Positions 11,061-23,816 of a DNA stretch of 64,000 nt are shown here, piece by piece (the first letter of the stretch is position 1; each line of letters starts with the position of its first letter). Origin of the DNA: Paragonimus westermani (taxonomy: Eukaryota > Platyhelminthes > Trematoda > Plagiorchiida > Troglotrematidae); contig QNGE01000145.1 in NCBI GenBank assembly GCA_008508345.1, positions 206,233 to 270,232 of the forward strand, in the 5' to 3' direction. The notes beneath the pieces are model-generated. The model was not told where the DNA came from, did not search any database, and saw only the letters and a program-made list of their open reading frames with translations. Made by a program: the position numbers and the translations under genes.

Positions 11061-13585
11061 CTTAAGTTCCGCCTCGTGACGGCTTAAAAAGCGCCGTATT
11101 ATATCACCAGATGGTGCAAAAATCGCAGGGTTAATAAACCGAGCAAAACAAATAGTATCTCAAAGCATTGACAAACTAGTCCCTCAGATAAGACCTCCCA
11201 GTAATTGTCGCCAAGTACCAATCGTAAAGGATAGCTGGTTAGGTCTAGAAGCACCCTGTCCTCAGGGTTCATCCACCATTCAGTGTGCAGAAAATCTTTG
11301 ACACGTAGGAATGGTGGTTGGGGATCCTTCCAACTTCTCAACTCGGTGCGTAATGGCTGCTACCAGAGCTCACAACGAGATGCTTAAATTTAAGAGGTTA
11401 TTTCCGAACAGGCCGCCCAAGGGTAATTTTGTTGCCTCGCAGGGTCACGGTTTGACCACATCAGAAATACTTCATGCAAGGATGTATAGTCTAGTTATGT
11501 AAAGACGTCCGGTGCATTGAAAGGGTAAAAAACGTGCAATTTAAAGAATAATGGGTTTTGAAGCGGAACCCTGTCACGAACTTCTAAGGGAGATTGGGGA
11601 TCACCCTATGAGAGTAAGAGAGACTAGAGGTAATTTTTTTGGGACCTTCATGAGTACCGAAGGGAAATGCGGAATATAAGTGGCGGATATGCTTAAACAG
11701 GTGGTTCGATACGGCCCAAGCCATGATCTCCAACAAGAGAAAAACAGCGTTTGTTTGAATTTGTGGGGAATTTCTCAAGTTACTACTCGGCGAATACGTG
11801 AAGAAAGGTTCTCCGTGCAACAGCCCACGGTAACGCAGCAACGTCCTCGAAAGTTCATCCGAATGGCACTTGGACAATGATCTCCCCCGAACTTTGCTAG
11901 CATGATAGACAACAGATAGTAATAAAACACAAGAAATGAACGGCGTGAGGGCCCTTTCTTTGCATGTTGGCACTTTGATCAATCTTTCTGAATAAACCAC
12001 AGAAAAGATTCTGTATGCTCGTGAGAATATTTCAATGTCGCGGCCAGTGCCTCAGGTTACGAATCACACTGGATCGTTTGTTGACAATTCACGTCCACAA
12101 TGACTTACGCGCAATCTGACAATGAAATAAACGCCTTTCGCAACATCCACCGACGGAAAAGATAATAGGCCTCTGAAACGGTTAGCTAGAACGCACTTGT
12201 AAGAACTGGATTCAATACGGTACCAGATGAATAGATATATGTGATTAATTCTGTCGTCTTGAATTTAGAAGATCTTCAGATACTGAACAAAGAAAATGGC
12301 GGTACATCAAACTCGACAGCTAGACAACGCCCAAAAATGGGGGACAACGAAACGGTATTAGGCTCACTCAAACAAATAATGGTTGGCTGAGTCTTTACCA
12401 AACGGTTGCTGTGCGTCGAGAAATGGTGGAAATTCTAAGTTACTCAGGAAAAAATATGGGCGGAGAATGTCCAATTTTGGCATTTAGAAATTTGCATGGC
12501 TCGGGTTGAATAACAGTAAGGGAAACGGTAGCGTTAGCAAGTGTAGGGATGAAGACGATTAATGCAGATTATTCAAAGAGAAAAATGAAACGTGGAGCAA
12601 CATTTCAGCACATACCAAACAAACTTCTACAGTCTCAAAATAACCCATAGATCTCAGCAAAATCAACAGCTTCCACATTATGATGACCACTGAATTATCG
12701 CACCATCAAGTGCCATGAAGTTCATCTTTAGACTGTTTGTAAGATGAAATGTGCGTGTGTGATTGATTGCAAAATATTACGAACAGGTTCACGTTATTGT
12801 ACACACTATAGTATAGATATATAGAGTGAAGTATTCCAACCCGAGGACATTTATGAATTGGGATATATGCTTACTCATTAAGCGAGCAGGGGCCTAGCTG
12901 TTAACACCACTCACTTGTCTCACAGGTGCTTTTATTTCGACGCACCTTCTCCACTGACAACCTGTTAAAGAAACAGTAGAGGGGATGCCGGCTGAATTTG
13001 GGTATGGTCAGTAAGCAATCGCCTGTGACTGTCCCTTTTGTTGCATCTTCTGCCGAGTGGAGGGCGATTAGAGAAACTTATTTCTAGAATGCTTCGCGCT
13101 CTGGCACATGGAAACATCGGCAAAATACTTCCAGGTTGCATACCTACGGCAATGTGTCATTTTGACGACGTCTGAGTAGAAAGGGTTGCGTCCGTGACTT
13201 GTACGGAAGGGCTCGCGGTGCCTCTAGGCACCGTGGTAAACCCCTGTGTTCAACTTCATGCCGCAGGGAGTAAACGCATTTATTGACGAAAACGCGGAAG
13301 GGCATGCTTGGGTTTATTATAGTCTTCCTACAAGCAGCTTGCCGAGTGCTTAGCTATGCTTCTCCATTTTAGATTTCCCCAACGACGTGGCCAGGTATGC
13401 GCTGCTTCCCGAACGGCTGAGATGCTCAAATAACACCCTTCAACATGCGTGAAGTACTGGATTGCTTGTTTTGGATGCAACCCACGTTAGTCTGGTATGC
13501 CTGGTGGCTTTTGTGCTACGCCCAGCCCACTCGCAACATCTGTCGATAGACCGAATCTGAAATAGTCTCGTGCTTGATGCAGGAA
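11061..13585. other. Unassigned DNA
   Basis: This stretch holds no gene I can support. A 138-codon minus frame (12000-11584) contains GEPFFTYSPSSNLRNSP, which faintly recalls the LINE C-terminal FLRQxFFTYRV motif, but too weakly to call. The rest is AT-rich decayed sequence. Confidence 0.4.
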
Positions 13586-13589
13586 GCAC

Positions 13590-13965
13590 CTGTAAATTCT
13601 GAACCGGTTGATCAACCACTTCGGAACCGACAAAGAAGACGGTGGTAGTAGTCGGCCACTTGTTAATGAGCTTTCAAATCACAGGACAGCTATCAAAGTG
13701 TGGAGGGAAGAAGTTATGGAGGAACATTGATATTGAAGTCACCAAATTTGCAAATCCTCTGACTAACAATTCACGTGATCACGACCAAATACAATTAGTG
13801 CAATGGGAGAGCAATGAGACATAAGTGAAACTAGGGTACACATGAGCAAAATTTCGGCAGTGGATGTGAAGGCAAACAAGCCGTTCCAGGACCATCTCCG
13901 ACAGGTAAACTTTATCAGGTTTCAATAATATGCCGTAATTAGCATTCGCCAGATGAAGCGATTGT
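13590..13965. repeat. Dispersed repeat X, copy 1 (most diverged)
   Basis: This block shares an ordered series of short matches with 14630-15010 and 21870-22240. They include TTGATATTGAA, a TTCACGT block, a GTAAAC stretch, TATCA(A)G and TTTxAATAATA. Spacing is similar in all three. No coding motif is recognised. It is an old non-coding element or part of one. Confidence 0.45.
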
Positions 13966-14629
13966 TGTGCGCACAATGTGAATGACCGTGCCAGTATTTG
14001 GAAGAATAGCTATCAGTTGCTACTAATGAAATTTAGAGTGCAGGGTAAAGCTTAATTAGCAGGGCGGCGGGGGGGGGTAAATGAAGACGGGAGCGTGGGC
14101 AGCAACCGCAGTTTGCGGCAAACAGAAATGGGAGAAATATCCATGTGATACCGTTAGGTGACCTTGCAAGATCTTTCTAATCAGCTTGGACGGCCAGGGA
14201 GAGTGGTGTAAAAGCGCCAGCGTACGGAAGTGAGGCAGAAGCGCTGCTATACAACAGTGAACTATCGTTACTTAACAAAATGAGTGAAACGCTACAGATC
14301 CTACGCAACACACAACACAGACAATTGCTGTCAGCGGTGGTACCGATTATTTCTTCATTAATGACACTGACAGTGTTGGGTTTTTTTATTTCAGTCGAAG
14401 CTTGAAGCCGCCGAAACATTCAGTTGTTTGGGGGCCTGATAATATTGCTATGGAAGTTATTACTGAACATGTTCCACTTATTTATGCCAAGTGCGAAATT
14501 TTACTCTCATTGCACAGTGTGGTACTGATGCGTGTTAATCCCGGACGACCAGTGGTTGTTCGAGCAACGCTTAGTCTTCTCGCAACGTCTATGGATACTC
14601 CGGATCCACGATGGTCGCGTGTGTACATA

Positions 14630-15010
14630 ACGAGCGTCTATAAATTCTGAGCCCGTCAAGCAACCAATTTGGATCCAAAAAGAGAAAGGGTCGTGTTGGC
14701 GAGTTTCTTAATAATAAGGTGCTAATGTTAAAAAACAGTATGTTGAACCAAATAGTGGAAGACAACAACAAACCTCGATATTGAATCCACCAAGTATACA
14801 AGTTCCGAGATTAACGGTTCACGTAAATATGACCGGATGCAACAGTCACGTAATGACGAAGCGGTCAGACGAAAATGAAACCAGGGCACATATAAACAAA
14901 GGTCCGGCAAGAGAAAGTAAGGAAGAAAAAGTTACGCGGAAACAAGTTGTACAAGTAAACAGTATCAAGATTTAATAATACATCAAGATCCGCATTCATA
15001 GGTGAAATGA
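14630..15010. repeat. Dispersed repeat X, copy 2
   Basis: The copy shares long blocks with copy 3, including CCTCGATATTGAATC, ATACAAGTTCCGAGATTAAC and AACAGTC/CGTAATG, in the same order and orientation. Similarity with the 21.2-21.9 kb region also appears upstream (TAGTGGTTGTTCGAGCA-like), so the real element is probably longer. No protein or terminal repeat is evident. Confidence 0.6.
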
Positions 15011-16445
15011 TTTGTCACGCGCGTAACATGAGCGGTAGTGTCAGATCGTAAGAAAGGCGCCTAATCGTATAAAGAATTCTAACGTAAGCAGACGAATCAA
15101 TAAGAAGGGAATGAATAGAGCAGGGAACGTGGCCACCAACATTCTACTAACACAACAATCATCAAACACTCATTCAAGCAGCTACTTCAAAAATGCATGC
15201 CGATGTTTTGTCATTAATTCTAGTCCATGCATTACAGGCCTCACATGCAAGAAGATTTTGAAGGATTCTTTTACATTATCCACCAAAACATCGGATTTGT
15301 TTCAGTTACTGAAGAAATACCTGCAGTCAAACCGGCGCAAACGAGAACGTCCGAAGGTGTGAAGGAGTAACAGCGTCATCGCTAAAACAACACGACTTTC
15401 CATTTAAACTGCGGAGGGTGCAGCGATAGTATTTCGTAACTGAAAATCGTTTTGCTAACTCGCACGGATGACTGCGTTTACTTAATATGGATTATGTTAC
15501 ACTTTTGTCGTTGTGTAAAAACTACTCGTGGGCTTGGACCAGCCCACGTACGATTACTGCTGCTTACTGCTGACTATTATGACTGGTTGAAATTTTCTTT
15601 CCTCTATTTTGTCCTGGTCAAGCGCCATCACCTTATTGCCAATGTGACACTCCATTATATGTCCTAATATATAGTTCATACTCACCTACTCCGAACGATT
15701 TCAAACACCGAACATTTGTGTCCTGTCTGACTTCACTGGTCCGCTACCACAATCATGATCAGGTACACCACTTGCGTTTCCACTGAGGCCATCCTTAATC
15801 TCAAACTAGGTTCTACAGAAAGCGGTCCCGCCAGTGCCGTGAATCCGTCCGGGGCATCTGGACCCCAGTACATTAATCAACTTCCTTGCGCTACGATCTC
15901 TCCCGAACGAGAAGGATTAAAAGTAGCCATCTATGACAGCTGGAGAAAGATTGACCGCAGTAGAGCAGAGTGTACCCTACATGGCGAATAGTGAATGGAC
16001 TTGCCGGAAAGTTCTTTTCAGATTTCTCCGATGTCCGATTCTGTATATGGCCCATCTGTACACAACTTATTCATGATTTCGCATTTTAATTGGACAAACT
16101 CACCTGTACAAATGGTCTCGCTACTTTGGAGGTCATTGTGTAGCCCATCTCCTTCTATCTGGTATGCTTCATAGCAGACGAACCTTTTTTGTTCCGTTTG
16201 ATTTGTTGACTGGGCTTGCGTGGCGAATTTACACAGTGAGCTTTTAATGTCAATTCAAATTCAGACAGTCGGCGTGTGTGCCCATTGTTGCTGTTGCTGA
16301 TCGTCGCCAACGACTGAAGCCCATACTAAGTGATTCGTAGTCTGATGATACACTGATACCCTCCTCGAAATCTACCCGTAGAAAAGATCATTTGACTTCG
16401 AAACGGTTGCTGAGAAAGCGCTCATATTATGGTACCAACTAATTA
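15011..16445. other. Unassigned DNA with a short dispersed repeat
   Basis: About 80 bp at 15090-15170 (GAGCAGGGAACGTGG, then CTACTAACACAACA) recurs at 27250-27330 as GAGCACGGAACATGG and CTACTAACACAACA. The shared sequence marks another small repeat family without a recognisable protein. A 78-codon frame at 15755-15991 has no known motif. Confidence 0.4.
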
Positions 16446-16449
16446 GTTG

Positions 16450-17035
16450 TGAATTTTCTGTAAGTTCAGCGATTCAGTGACTGATACATGGGTTCGGGAC
16501 CAAGGTACCTGGATACCGTCGGTTCTTCATGCTCAGTGTAAAGCGGGAGTCTGTCGGTCTCAAAAGCAATCATTGAAAATAGGTGTGGCACCGCCTGTAG
16601 GAATTGTAGTAAAAGCAAACAAAACCGCTAGGTTACCTTCAGAACGAATTGTTAAGTAAAAGAGGGGCGAGCGATGCTTCAAGGCAATCTCTAAAAGCAA
16701 TAATGACGACCTCAGAAGAAGAACTGTTACAAAGGTTAGTAACCTTGCATGTAAAAAATTGTTGCCTTAGAAAGGTCCGAAGACAAACCTTGAACTCTTC
16801 CTGTTATGCACCTGTCGGTCGTCATCACTCGCTGTAGTGAAGAACTGTTCAACAAAACCTGCTCTAGAGAAGAATTGTGTGAGAGTTAAATCACCGTGGC
16901 GTTGTCGACCTCCCATTGGGTACAAATCAAAAATTTCAAGTCGATACTCGCACATGACACTTTTTACCCCCGAGACCCACTTGGTAGCCGCGCGCTGGAC
17001 ACGTTCAACGGCCAGTTTTTGCGGAATCCCGCAAT
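16450..17035 (-). pseudogene. LINE-1-related 3' fragment
   Basis: The minus frame (17045-16767) reads AVERVQRAATKWVSGVKSVM, then EYRLEIFDLYPMGGRQRHGD, then FFTTASDDDRQ. This is the same C-terminal region as LINE-1 at 6560-6775, about 85-90% identical in protein. It continues through the LINE-1 3'UTR to a GATTCAGTGA/TCAGCGATTC tail near 16455. The uninterrupted order here is what shows that LINE-2 is an insertion within LINE-1. Frameshifts after SDDDRQ break the ORF. Confidence 0.75.
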
Positions 17036-17364
17036 TAAAAGCCAATGAAATGAGACTTCCTCAAAGATAGCTTACTTTTTGTGGCAGAGCTGATCGTGAA
17101 CCTTGAAATATTTGTTTTAGTCGACCGGTAGTTGCACTGTTCTCCAGCTGGCGCTGAGGTCACAAATGGCGACGGCCGCGATTATGGTGATATGCATGGT
17201 TTTCCCGTTGAAGCTGTTTTCGATATTCACACGATGGTTAATCCTGCTGTGTTGATGAATGATAATGCATTTATAAACTTTGGAGTATGTGTATTGACAC
17301 ATTTCACAGGTTTTTTCATTGGAGGTCGATTTTATGCGTCAATCCATTTTAGGCGGTAGATTAT

Positions 17365-18370
17365 TTCCAGAGCTTGATAGAAGTGTTTGAGGCTCAGTGA
17401 TTCTGAAACTTCAACAAATATAAAAGTAGTTTGGAAGCAAACATAGGGGACCGATGATTGTGCTTGCCTTGTTCAAGAGCAAAGTGAAACAGTGGACGCT
17501 TGAAATATGAGAATTTCGGTCAGCGTACTACTGGGGTTGTGCGATAGGCAGTCTACCGGTGCATCAAACACGCGTGATGTAATGGCGAAGGCTGCAGGTT
17601 ACGATGCGCTTCGTAAGTTACTTTCATGTGTTTCCTGCCGCTTGGTTCAATTGACATACTGTCGTTCAGGGTTGCACGTCATTGAGAGGAAAATCAGTAT
17701 GGTTTTAGCCCATTCAATTTAAAGCGTAGAGACGATATAAGTGCCTCGTTGATTGATTCGCGTCCCAAAAATCGTTGTCTCACTCTGGCCGAAGTAAACG
17801 ATCATAGGTACCCGTTTGAACATAACATCTCTACTGCTGAGTTACAGCAGCATGCTACCGACGTTCGGTAAGTATATGAGGACCATGAATATTTGCAACA
17901 TCGGTCATTGGTTGAAACCTTCTGCCGTAAGTACGTGAATCTGCGTATAACGATATAGCGGAAAACCTTCGTCAGATGCTCAGTCATATAAAAACTAATG
18001 ACATACGGCCTATTATGGTAGACGACGACAACGGATATATACACGTGTGTTTCACACGAAAACAGCAAACTCGGCCGTTCAGACCTTTCCTTGCTGTAGT
18101 CAACATCAATGTTACATATGACGCGAATCGCCGCATGTAGATCCTTTAACATTTCACATTTCTAGTTATAATGTGAAGTTATATTGTCTTCTGATCACAA
18201 ACCAAATAGGTCATGAACGACCTGTAATTTATCGCCATGTGCGTAACAAAAACCCGATCCTCCGTGTGTCATTTATCTGAAAAGTATCTCGAGGTAATGG
18301 TGAATAACATTCCCGTGAGAACTTCTGTAATGGACAAGATGGCGGCCCAAGTGCCAGCCGGAAGGGTCAC
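17365..18370 (+). pseudogene. FAR1/MULE-type transposase pseudogene, copy 1
   Basis: This copy aligns in order along its length with copy 2 at 22530-23610 but carries more stops. Shared landmarks are CAGTGGACGCTTGAAA, the zinc-cluster region near 17600-17720, GATATTTGCAACATCxGTCAT-like sequence near 17900 (slightly altered here), TAGTCAACATCAATGTTAC near 18100 (first Asp region), a GGTCATGAACGACCTGTxAT block near 18210, and ATGGACAAGATGGCGGCCCAA near 18330 (second Asp, MDK). The encoded protein would be a Mutator-like DDE transposase with an N-terminal FAR1/WRKY-GCM zinc cluster. I see no terminal inverted repeats. Confidence 0.65.
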
Positions 18371-21300
18371 CTTTGGGTGAAACATGATGCTGTGTTTTGG
18401 ATGCCAGGATGAAGCAGGTTAGTTAGTAAAATTTCCTGCGTAACCTTTGTTTAGATATGTTCATTCCGTAGTCTCCGTTTGTTTCATCGAATCACTACTT
18501 TTGGCAACTCAGAAGCTTGAGTAGACACCATTGTCCATTTGTGGTTGACGATCAGTTGAAATGTTAAAATATTTCGAAGAACCTTGTCATGGCGTTGCGA
18601 CTATAGAATGCGCTCGAGCTGACAATTGTCTGAGTGTTTGCTACTTAGTTGATGCAAACTCCAAGTCATATTTCAGACTATAATTATAAATCCTGCATGA
18701 TGCCCTACTTGATCGTCCACTCCCTGGAAAGCAGACAAAATTGTACTTACCGGGGTGATTAATTTAAGCGGATAAGCTCGAGGAATTCTAATTAAAAATG
18801 ACGTCAAACCAACTCATACACGATGAGATTGAACGATCAACACAGGAAACGCGTCACATCGGCTAATAGAAAACTAATACCTCGATACTATCACAAAACT
18901 TTATAGCTACTTGCCCACGAGGATTTTAATAATATTCAGTTTCTAGTCACATATTGTGGCACTTGTGCCACATCACATTTATTTCAAGTGTCAGCGCTCA
19001 TTTCATGGATTACGGAGCACACAGGTCAACAAAAAATGATTTACTACCTACCATCTACCTATTAACCGGATCACAAATTTTAGCCACTCATCATCGTATT
19101 GTAATATTCCAGTTGGGTCAAACGCAGGTTACAGTGCACACAGTGTCTAACGTTAACAATCGAGCACAAATCGGTCTACTTCACAGAATAGGAAAAACCA
19201 CGAATCAAAAAGAAACGTGTATTAACGCAACTCAGATACCGAGAGAGTTCAATCAGCAACGTGTCCTTGTGCATATATATATACGGGGCCCCACGGTCCG
19301 GGAGTTCCCACCAATCAGACGTGGTCTCACGCTCACTGACCGCCGACCTCAGGTTCTGGTTGGTCACCTTCCTCAGCCCGTTGCACGGACGCGGCCAACC
19401 CACGTGTTCGAGGACCTGAAAGGAAGCGGAAGGGAGTATGTGTGGCAAAACAGCATGGCGGCGCACTACATGCTACTACAGTATCTCGCAATGAAACTAC
19501 CGCGTTTCATAACGATTTATCAAACACCAAGACGCAATCATTTTCTACGACAGAATTTTTAAAATACTTCTCAGAATATTTGGTCAAATACACCTCTGAT
19601 AACATTACAAACCCAACCATTAGAGGTCCATCAACTTGACTATTTGCCACCTGCGAATAATTTTAAAAGACTGAACGACAATACAAGAAAATTAAACTTC
19701 CCACAAGGGATGTAAAAAATCCTCAAAAATTCCGCAACGAAAATGAAATTACAACGAGTTGAACAACTAAATGCCAATCAGTAGTGAGGGACGATAAGAA
19801 GGAATCGAAGAAACGTGAACGAATGTTTGCTGGTTGGGTTTGAGCAAAGCGACTGTTCGCGGACGGAAGAATGATAGGACTCATGAAATAATGAAAAGTC
19901 GCTAGAAGAACGTGGCTACTTTTGGCAGCTAGAATTTTATAGGACCCAACTCGAATGATATTAATGGAAGTGGTAGAAGTAACTCGAGTAAGGATAAGGA
20001 TGACTAATGCCATTTATCTAAGGGAGGCAAAATGCACGGTCACCTTTCACGGAACCCTAAAGTGACTAAACCAAACACAGCGACCCCAACAATGATCTGA
20101 CAGACCTTAGTGACGGCGGGTGTCCAGGAGATATTGCAGACCTCCACATTAGTCTTCGAAGAGAGTCACCTTTGTACACGGGGTAGCTAGGAACGTTGAA
20201 GTCACTGTCAATGCTCTCTGGAAGTCTGGTTGTTAAGCAGTGACAGCTTGCGTACATGAACCTGAGGCTTTCTTCGTCGTTTGGACTTGTGGAAATGGAG
20301 TGATAAGAGTTGGAAAGAGTGTTAGAAAGGGATGTGATGAATGAGGGGAGAGAGGTGGATGGTGAAGTTGCAACGATCGAATTTTTTCTCCAACAGCCTT
20401 GTGTTATCTTTCTGGATGCCGCGAGCGTCCCGCTATTTCCCGCGTAAGTTGACCTCCGTTCGAGTCATCACTGACTTTCTACATATGTCTGTATACTCGG
20501 TGTGCGCATACGTCTTGCTGCGGGGCAATTTACCATTTTTAATCAAGAAATTTGCGTTTTCTAATACGGGACTGGTTTTTGGCTATGGACAGTTCTAGCG
20601 TCCTCAAGAAACGCGTTGGAGTAGACGACTGGGAGTTCAAATTTTTAATTGCAGAAGAGAAGCCAACCGGGTGATTCCTAATATAGACATTGAGAACAAA
20701 ATATTCTTCGGCCAGCCTCTTGGAGGTGCGGTAATTGTAAACGTGAGGAACGTGAAAGAAATGGCTTCTTTGCTGGCACCACTTCCGTCCTATCATTAGG
20801 GTTTTGTATGTGGTAGTCCGGGAGGGACCGCGCGGCTGGTAGATTTTGCCAGAGACATCAGGACAGTAGAAAGTGGACTCTGGGGGAGGGAGCCATGCGT
20901 TGTGCCTTCACTTGAAGCATGTGAGCAGTTTTGATATGCGTGATAGTTTCGGTGAGTTTCCAAGGTTTCGCCAGCTGTTGCGAAGACCAACCAAGTGAGA
21001 CCTCTGTTGATTCGACACGTGGATTTTTATTCAGAGATTTATCATTCACAGTTCCCGTAACTGGCATGATGGGTAACGTCATGAGACAATTAAACAAAAT
21101 CCTAGTGTGCTTGCAAAGCCATCTGCCCCCGAAATTCAGGTGGGTTGGCTCCGCGTTGGCGGATGCTCTCAAGAAATATCTGACTTCACTGCTTGAGGAG
21201 GATGCATTCGACCTGTGTTCATGAAAATACCATCCTATCGTGAACGGCACACTTTTAAATGAGTAGCAACCCCTGTTGATCTCGGACTTCTAGTGGTTGT

Positions 21301-21865
21301 TCGAGCAGTGCTCAGTATACTGTAGTGGCCTAACTAATTGAATGATAGGAACAGCCGAAATATGATAACACTAACAGAAGCAGTAACGGCAACCTGTGTG
21401 TACAAAAGGTATACGTAGAATTAAAAGGAAGACGTATCCAAAAATTGGGAATGATTCACCGAAAAGTCAAAATCCGTAGAATTGGATAGGCCAAAGCCCG
21501 AGAGAAAGACTGCGCCAAGGGGTAGGTCCGGACGACGACTAACAGAAAATTCCACACACGACATGGAAAGACGAACGTTCGACTTCGATAGGTCAACAAA
21601 CAAGTGGTGCTAGAAGAAGTCTCACCGTACGATTAATGAACCAGCCCAAATATCCACGCACACGAAGAAGACAGACGACGCGCGGTAACAACAGTTTTCA
21701 ATGATCAAGACCACTAGATTCAAAAAAATGATAAAGATGCTTCAAACAAATATACAGGCGAAGCTAACAAAACAGCATGTACTAAAATATTCAAGGGAGT
21801 TGAAAATCATAATTATGAACTGTAGACACTACAATACTTGCAACGTCTATCGATGAGCTGGATTC
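18371..21865. other. Unassigned DNA, including an unrecognised 202-codon ORF
   Basis: The largest frame is plus 18954-19562 (202 codons) and starts with a Met. It lacks any domain I recognise and overlaps a minus frame of 96 codons. A 130-codon minus frame at 21250-20858 and a 97-codon plus frame on the other strand also show no family. Composition does not favour either strand. I treat these as chance frames or decayed repeat. The region 19170-19470 is noted separately for a TATA run. Confidence 0.4.
19240..19300 (-). promoter_or_regulatory. Possible TATA promoter in a GC-rich context
   Basis: On the minus strand a GC-rich block containing GGACCGTGGGGCCCCG leads directly into TATATATATATGCAC (about 19288-19274). 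The contrast between the GC-rich upstream block and a strong TATA run resembles the U3 promoter of an LTR or a small-gene core promoter. No downstream gene is recognised. A simple AT run is the alternative. Confidence 0.25.
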
Positions 21866-21869
21866 AGGA

Positions 21870-22240
21870 TAATCGCGTTTCTAAGCAACGAACAACCGAT
21901 TCGGAACCAAGTTTCTTTTTAATATGGTGCTAATGTTTAAGAAAATTATAATAAACTAAACAGAGAAATATAACGAACCTCGATATTGAATCTATCCAAT
22001 ATACAAGTTCCGAGATTAACGGTTCAAGTAAATGTGATCAAATGTAACAGTCGCGTAATGGCAAACCAATCAGGTGTAAATGAAGCCGGGGTACAGATAA
22101 ACAAAAGTCGGGCAAGGGAGGGTAGGGGAGAGAAATTACGAGGGCAAAGTTTCCACAAGTAAGCTATGTCAAGATTTAGTAATGGTCCGAAAAAACATTC
22201 ACGGGAGAAATGAGTGATCGTGTCAGTCCGCAAGAAAGGC
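21870..22240. repeat. Dispersed repeat X, copy 3
   Basis: It matches copy 2 through CCTCGATATTGAATCTATC, ATACAAGTTCCGAGATTAAC, GATAAACAAAAGTCGGGC and TATGTCAAGATTTAGTAATG-like blocks. The order and orientation are the same and identity is perhaps 75-80%. No coding content is recognised. Confidence 0.6.
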
Positions 22241-22529
22241 TGATGGAACTTATCCGTAGGAGATGAAACCTGCCGTTAGACGACAGTAAAATCAGAAACC
22301 ATTGAATACCGTGCGATATTTTCGTAGTATCGCCCAGGAATTTGAAAACCATCAATGTCCATGACAGAGAGCATCAGGAGAGTTGAGAAGATACTTTTTA
22401 TTCGACCGTAAGACGGTTCGTCCTTCATTCGGCGCCTAGATCGAAATTAGCGATGGCAGGTGTTGTGACGGTATAAATGTGGTATCTTGTGAAGAAAATT
22501 TTCACGTGTGATTGATATCTGACCGATGT

Positions 22530-23610
22530 TACCCTATATTCCATTTTAGGTTATGGATTGCTTCAGGGCTCTAAAGATGCCTTTGAGAGTCGCGAAGTTG
22601 TTAGCTTCAGCGAGTTTAAAAGTTGCTTAGATAGGTATATCAAGGATTACAGTGTTCTGTACGTGCTTGGTTCAAGCAAGCAATCAGGCAGTGGACGCTT
22701 GAAAGATGATCACGTGAGTGTGATTGCCGTTGAGTTTACGTGGTAGATGGCGTTCCGTTGTATAAAACAAGCCACGTAAGAGTGAAAGCCGTGTATTACG
22801 ACGTGTTTAGTGAGTTCATTTCACATGATTCCCATTGCACAGTTCCCGCGATACATGCTGCCAATCACGCTTTAACGTGGTTGAGAGGAATACCGTATTG
22901 GTTGTTAGCTCCTTCACGTTGGAGCACAACCACGACCTAACTGCCTTGCTGTACGATGCACATCCAAAGATTCGTCGGCTCACAGACTGTGAAGTGAACG
23001 ACTCGAGACATTTTTTCGAGTACAACACGCCAACTGCTGATTTGAAGCAGTATGCTGCGGATGTTCGTGGCAAGTTTATAACTACCATTGATATTTGCAA
23101 CATCCGTCATCGGTTGAAATCGCCAGCGATAAGTAAGTGGGTTAGTGTGCACTAATGTAGCAAAACATCTGCCACAAATCCTGCATCATATGGAGAAAAA
23201 CGGCTTTCGCGTGTCGTCAGAGACGAGCACAATAGGTACGCGCACATACGTTTCGCACGTAGAAAGCAAGTGCAGTTTTTCAGACGGCTCTCTGATGTGG
23301 TAAACGTCGATGCCTCTCATGGGGCCAACCGTCACAAGTAGGCCATCTGTTACTCCACATTCGCCGCTGTATCCTGAAGCTGTATCAATTACTGGTTACA
23401 GACGGCATGGTCATGGACGACCCGTGATATACACCTATGTAAGAAGTGAGAAATACGCATCCCTGCGCCATTTGTTCGAAACATTCCGGGAGGTATTGGG
23501 GGAACATACACGTGTCAGAACTTTTATGATGGATAAAATGAAGGCCCAAATGCGAGCAGCACGAGTGGTTCTTGGGCGCGACATAATGTTGGGCTACCTC
23601 CATGTTTGAC
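22530..23610 (+). pseudogene. FAR1/MULE-type transposase pseudogene, copy 2
   Basis: Successive plus frames encode a Mutator-like transposase. The N-terminus (22558-22746) has VVSFSEFKSCLDRYIKDYSV, followed by a lysine/glycine stretch. The frame 22835-23155 holds a WRKY-GCM/FAR1 zinc-cluster end, VVSSFTLEHNHDLT (the HNH gives the two His ligands). Then KIRRLTDCEV and FITTIDICNIRHRL follow, the usual linker to the catalytic core. The core shows VNVDASHGANRHK near 23305 (first Asp), GHGRPVIYTYVRSEKYASLR, and RTFMMDKMKAQMRAARVV (second Asp in MDK), then GYLHV. Frames change at least three times and stops occur, so it is inactive. A third catalytic acidic residue and the SWIM domain are not seen. 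No terminal inverted repeats were found. Confidence 0.75.
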
Positions 23611-23816
23611 CTATACTACTTTCCCACCTATACTGCTACCTTGACGAGGTAGTCGGTCTTGTGTACAGTTTTGCTCCGGCGGACTATGCTGGCTAGGACT
23701 CCGGTTTTTCCAGGTGCAACCTTGTCAGACAGACCAAAAGGGAGCAGTCAGACGAAAAACAGTTACACTCATAGGATTGTATATCGCAATACTGACCGCG
23801 TAGGAGTGCTTAGGTA

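Noticed and set aside
18954..19562. 202-codon plus-strand ORF as a gene
   Set aside because: No domain, no conservation evidence, and a 96-codon frame is open on the opposite strand; likely a chance frame.
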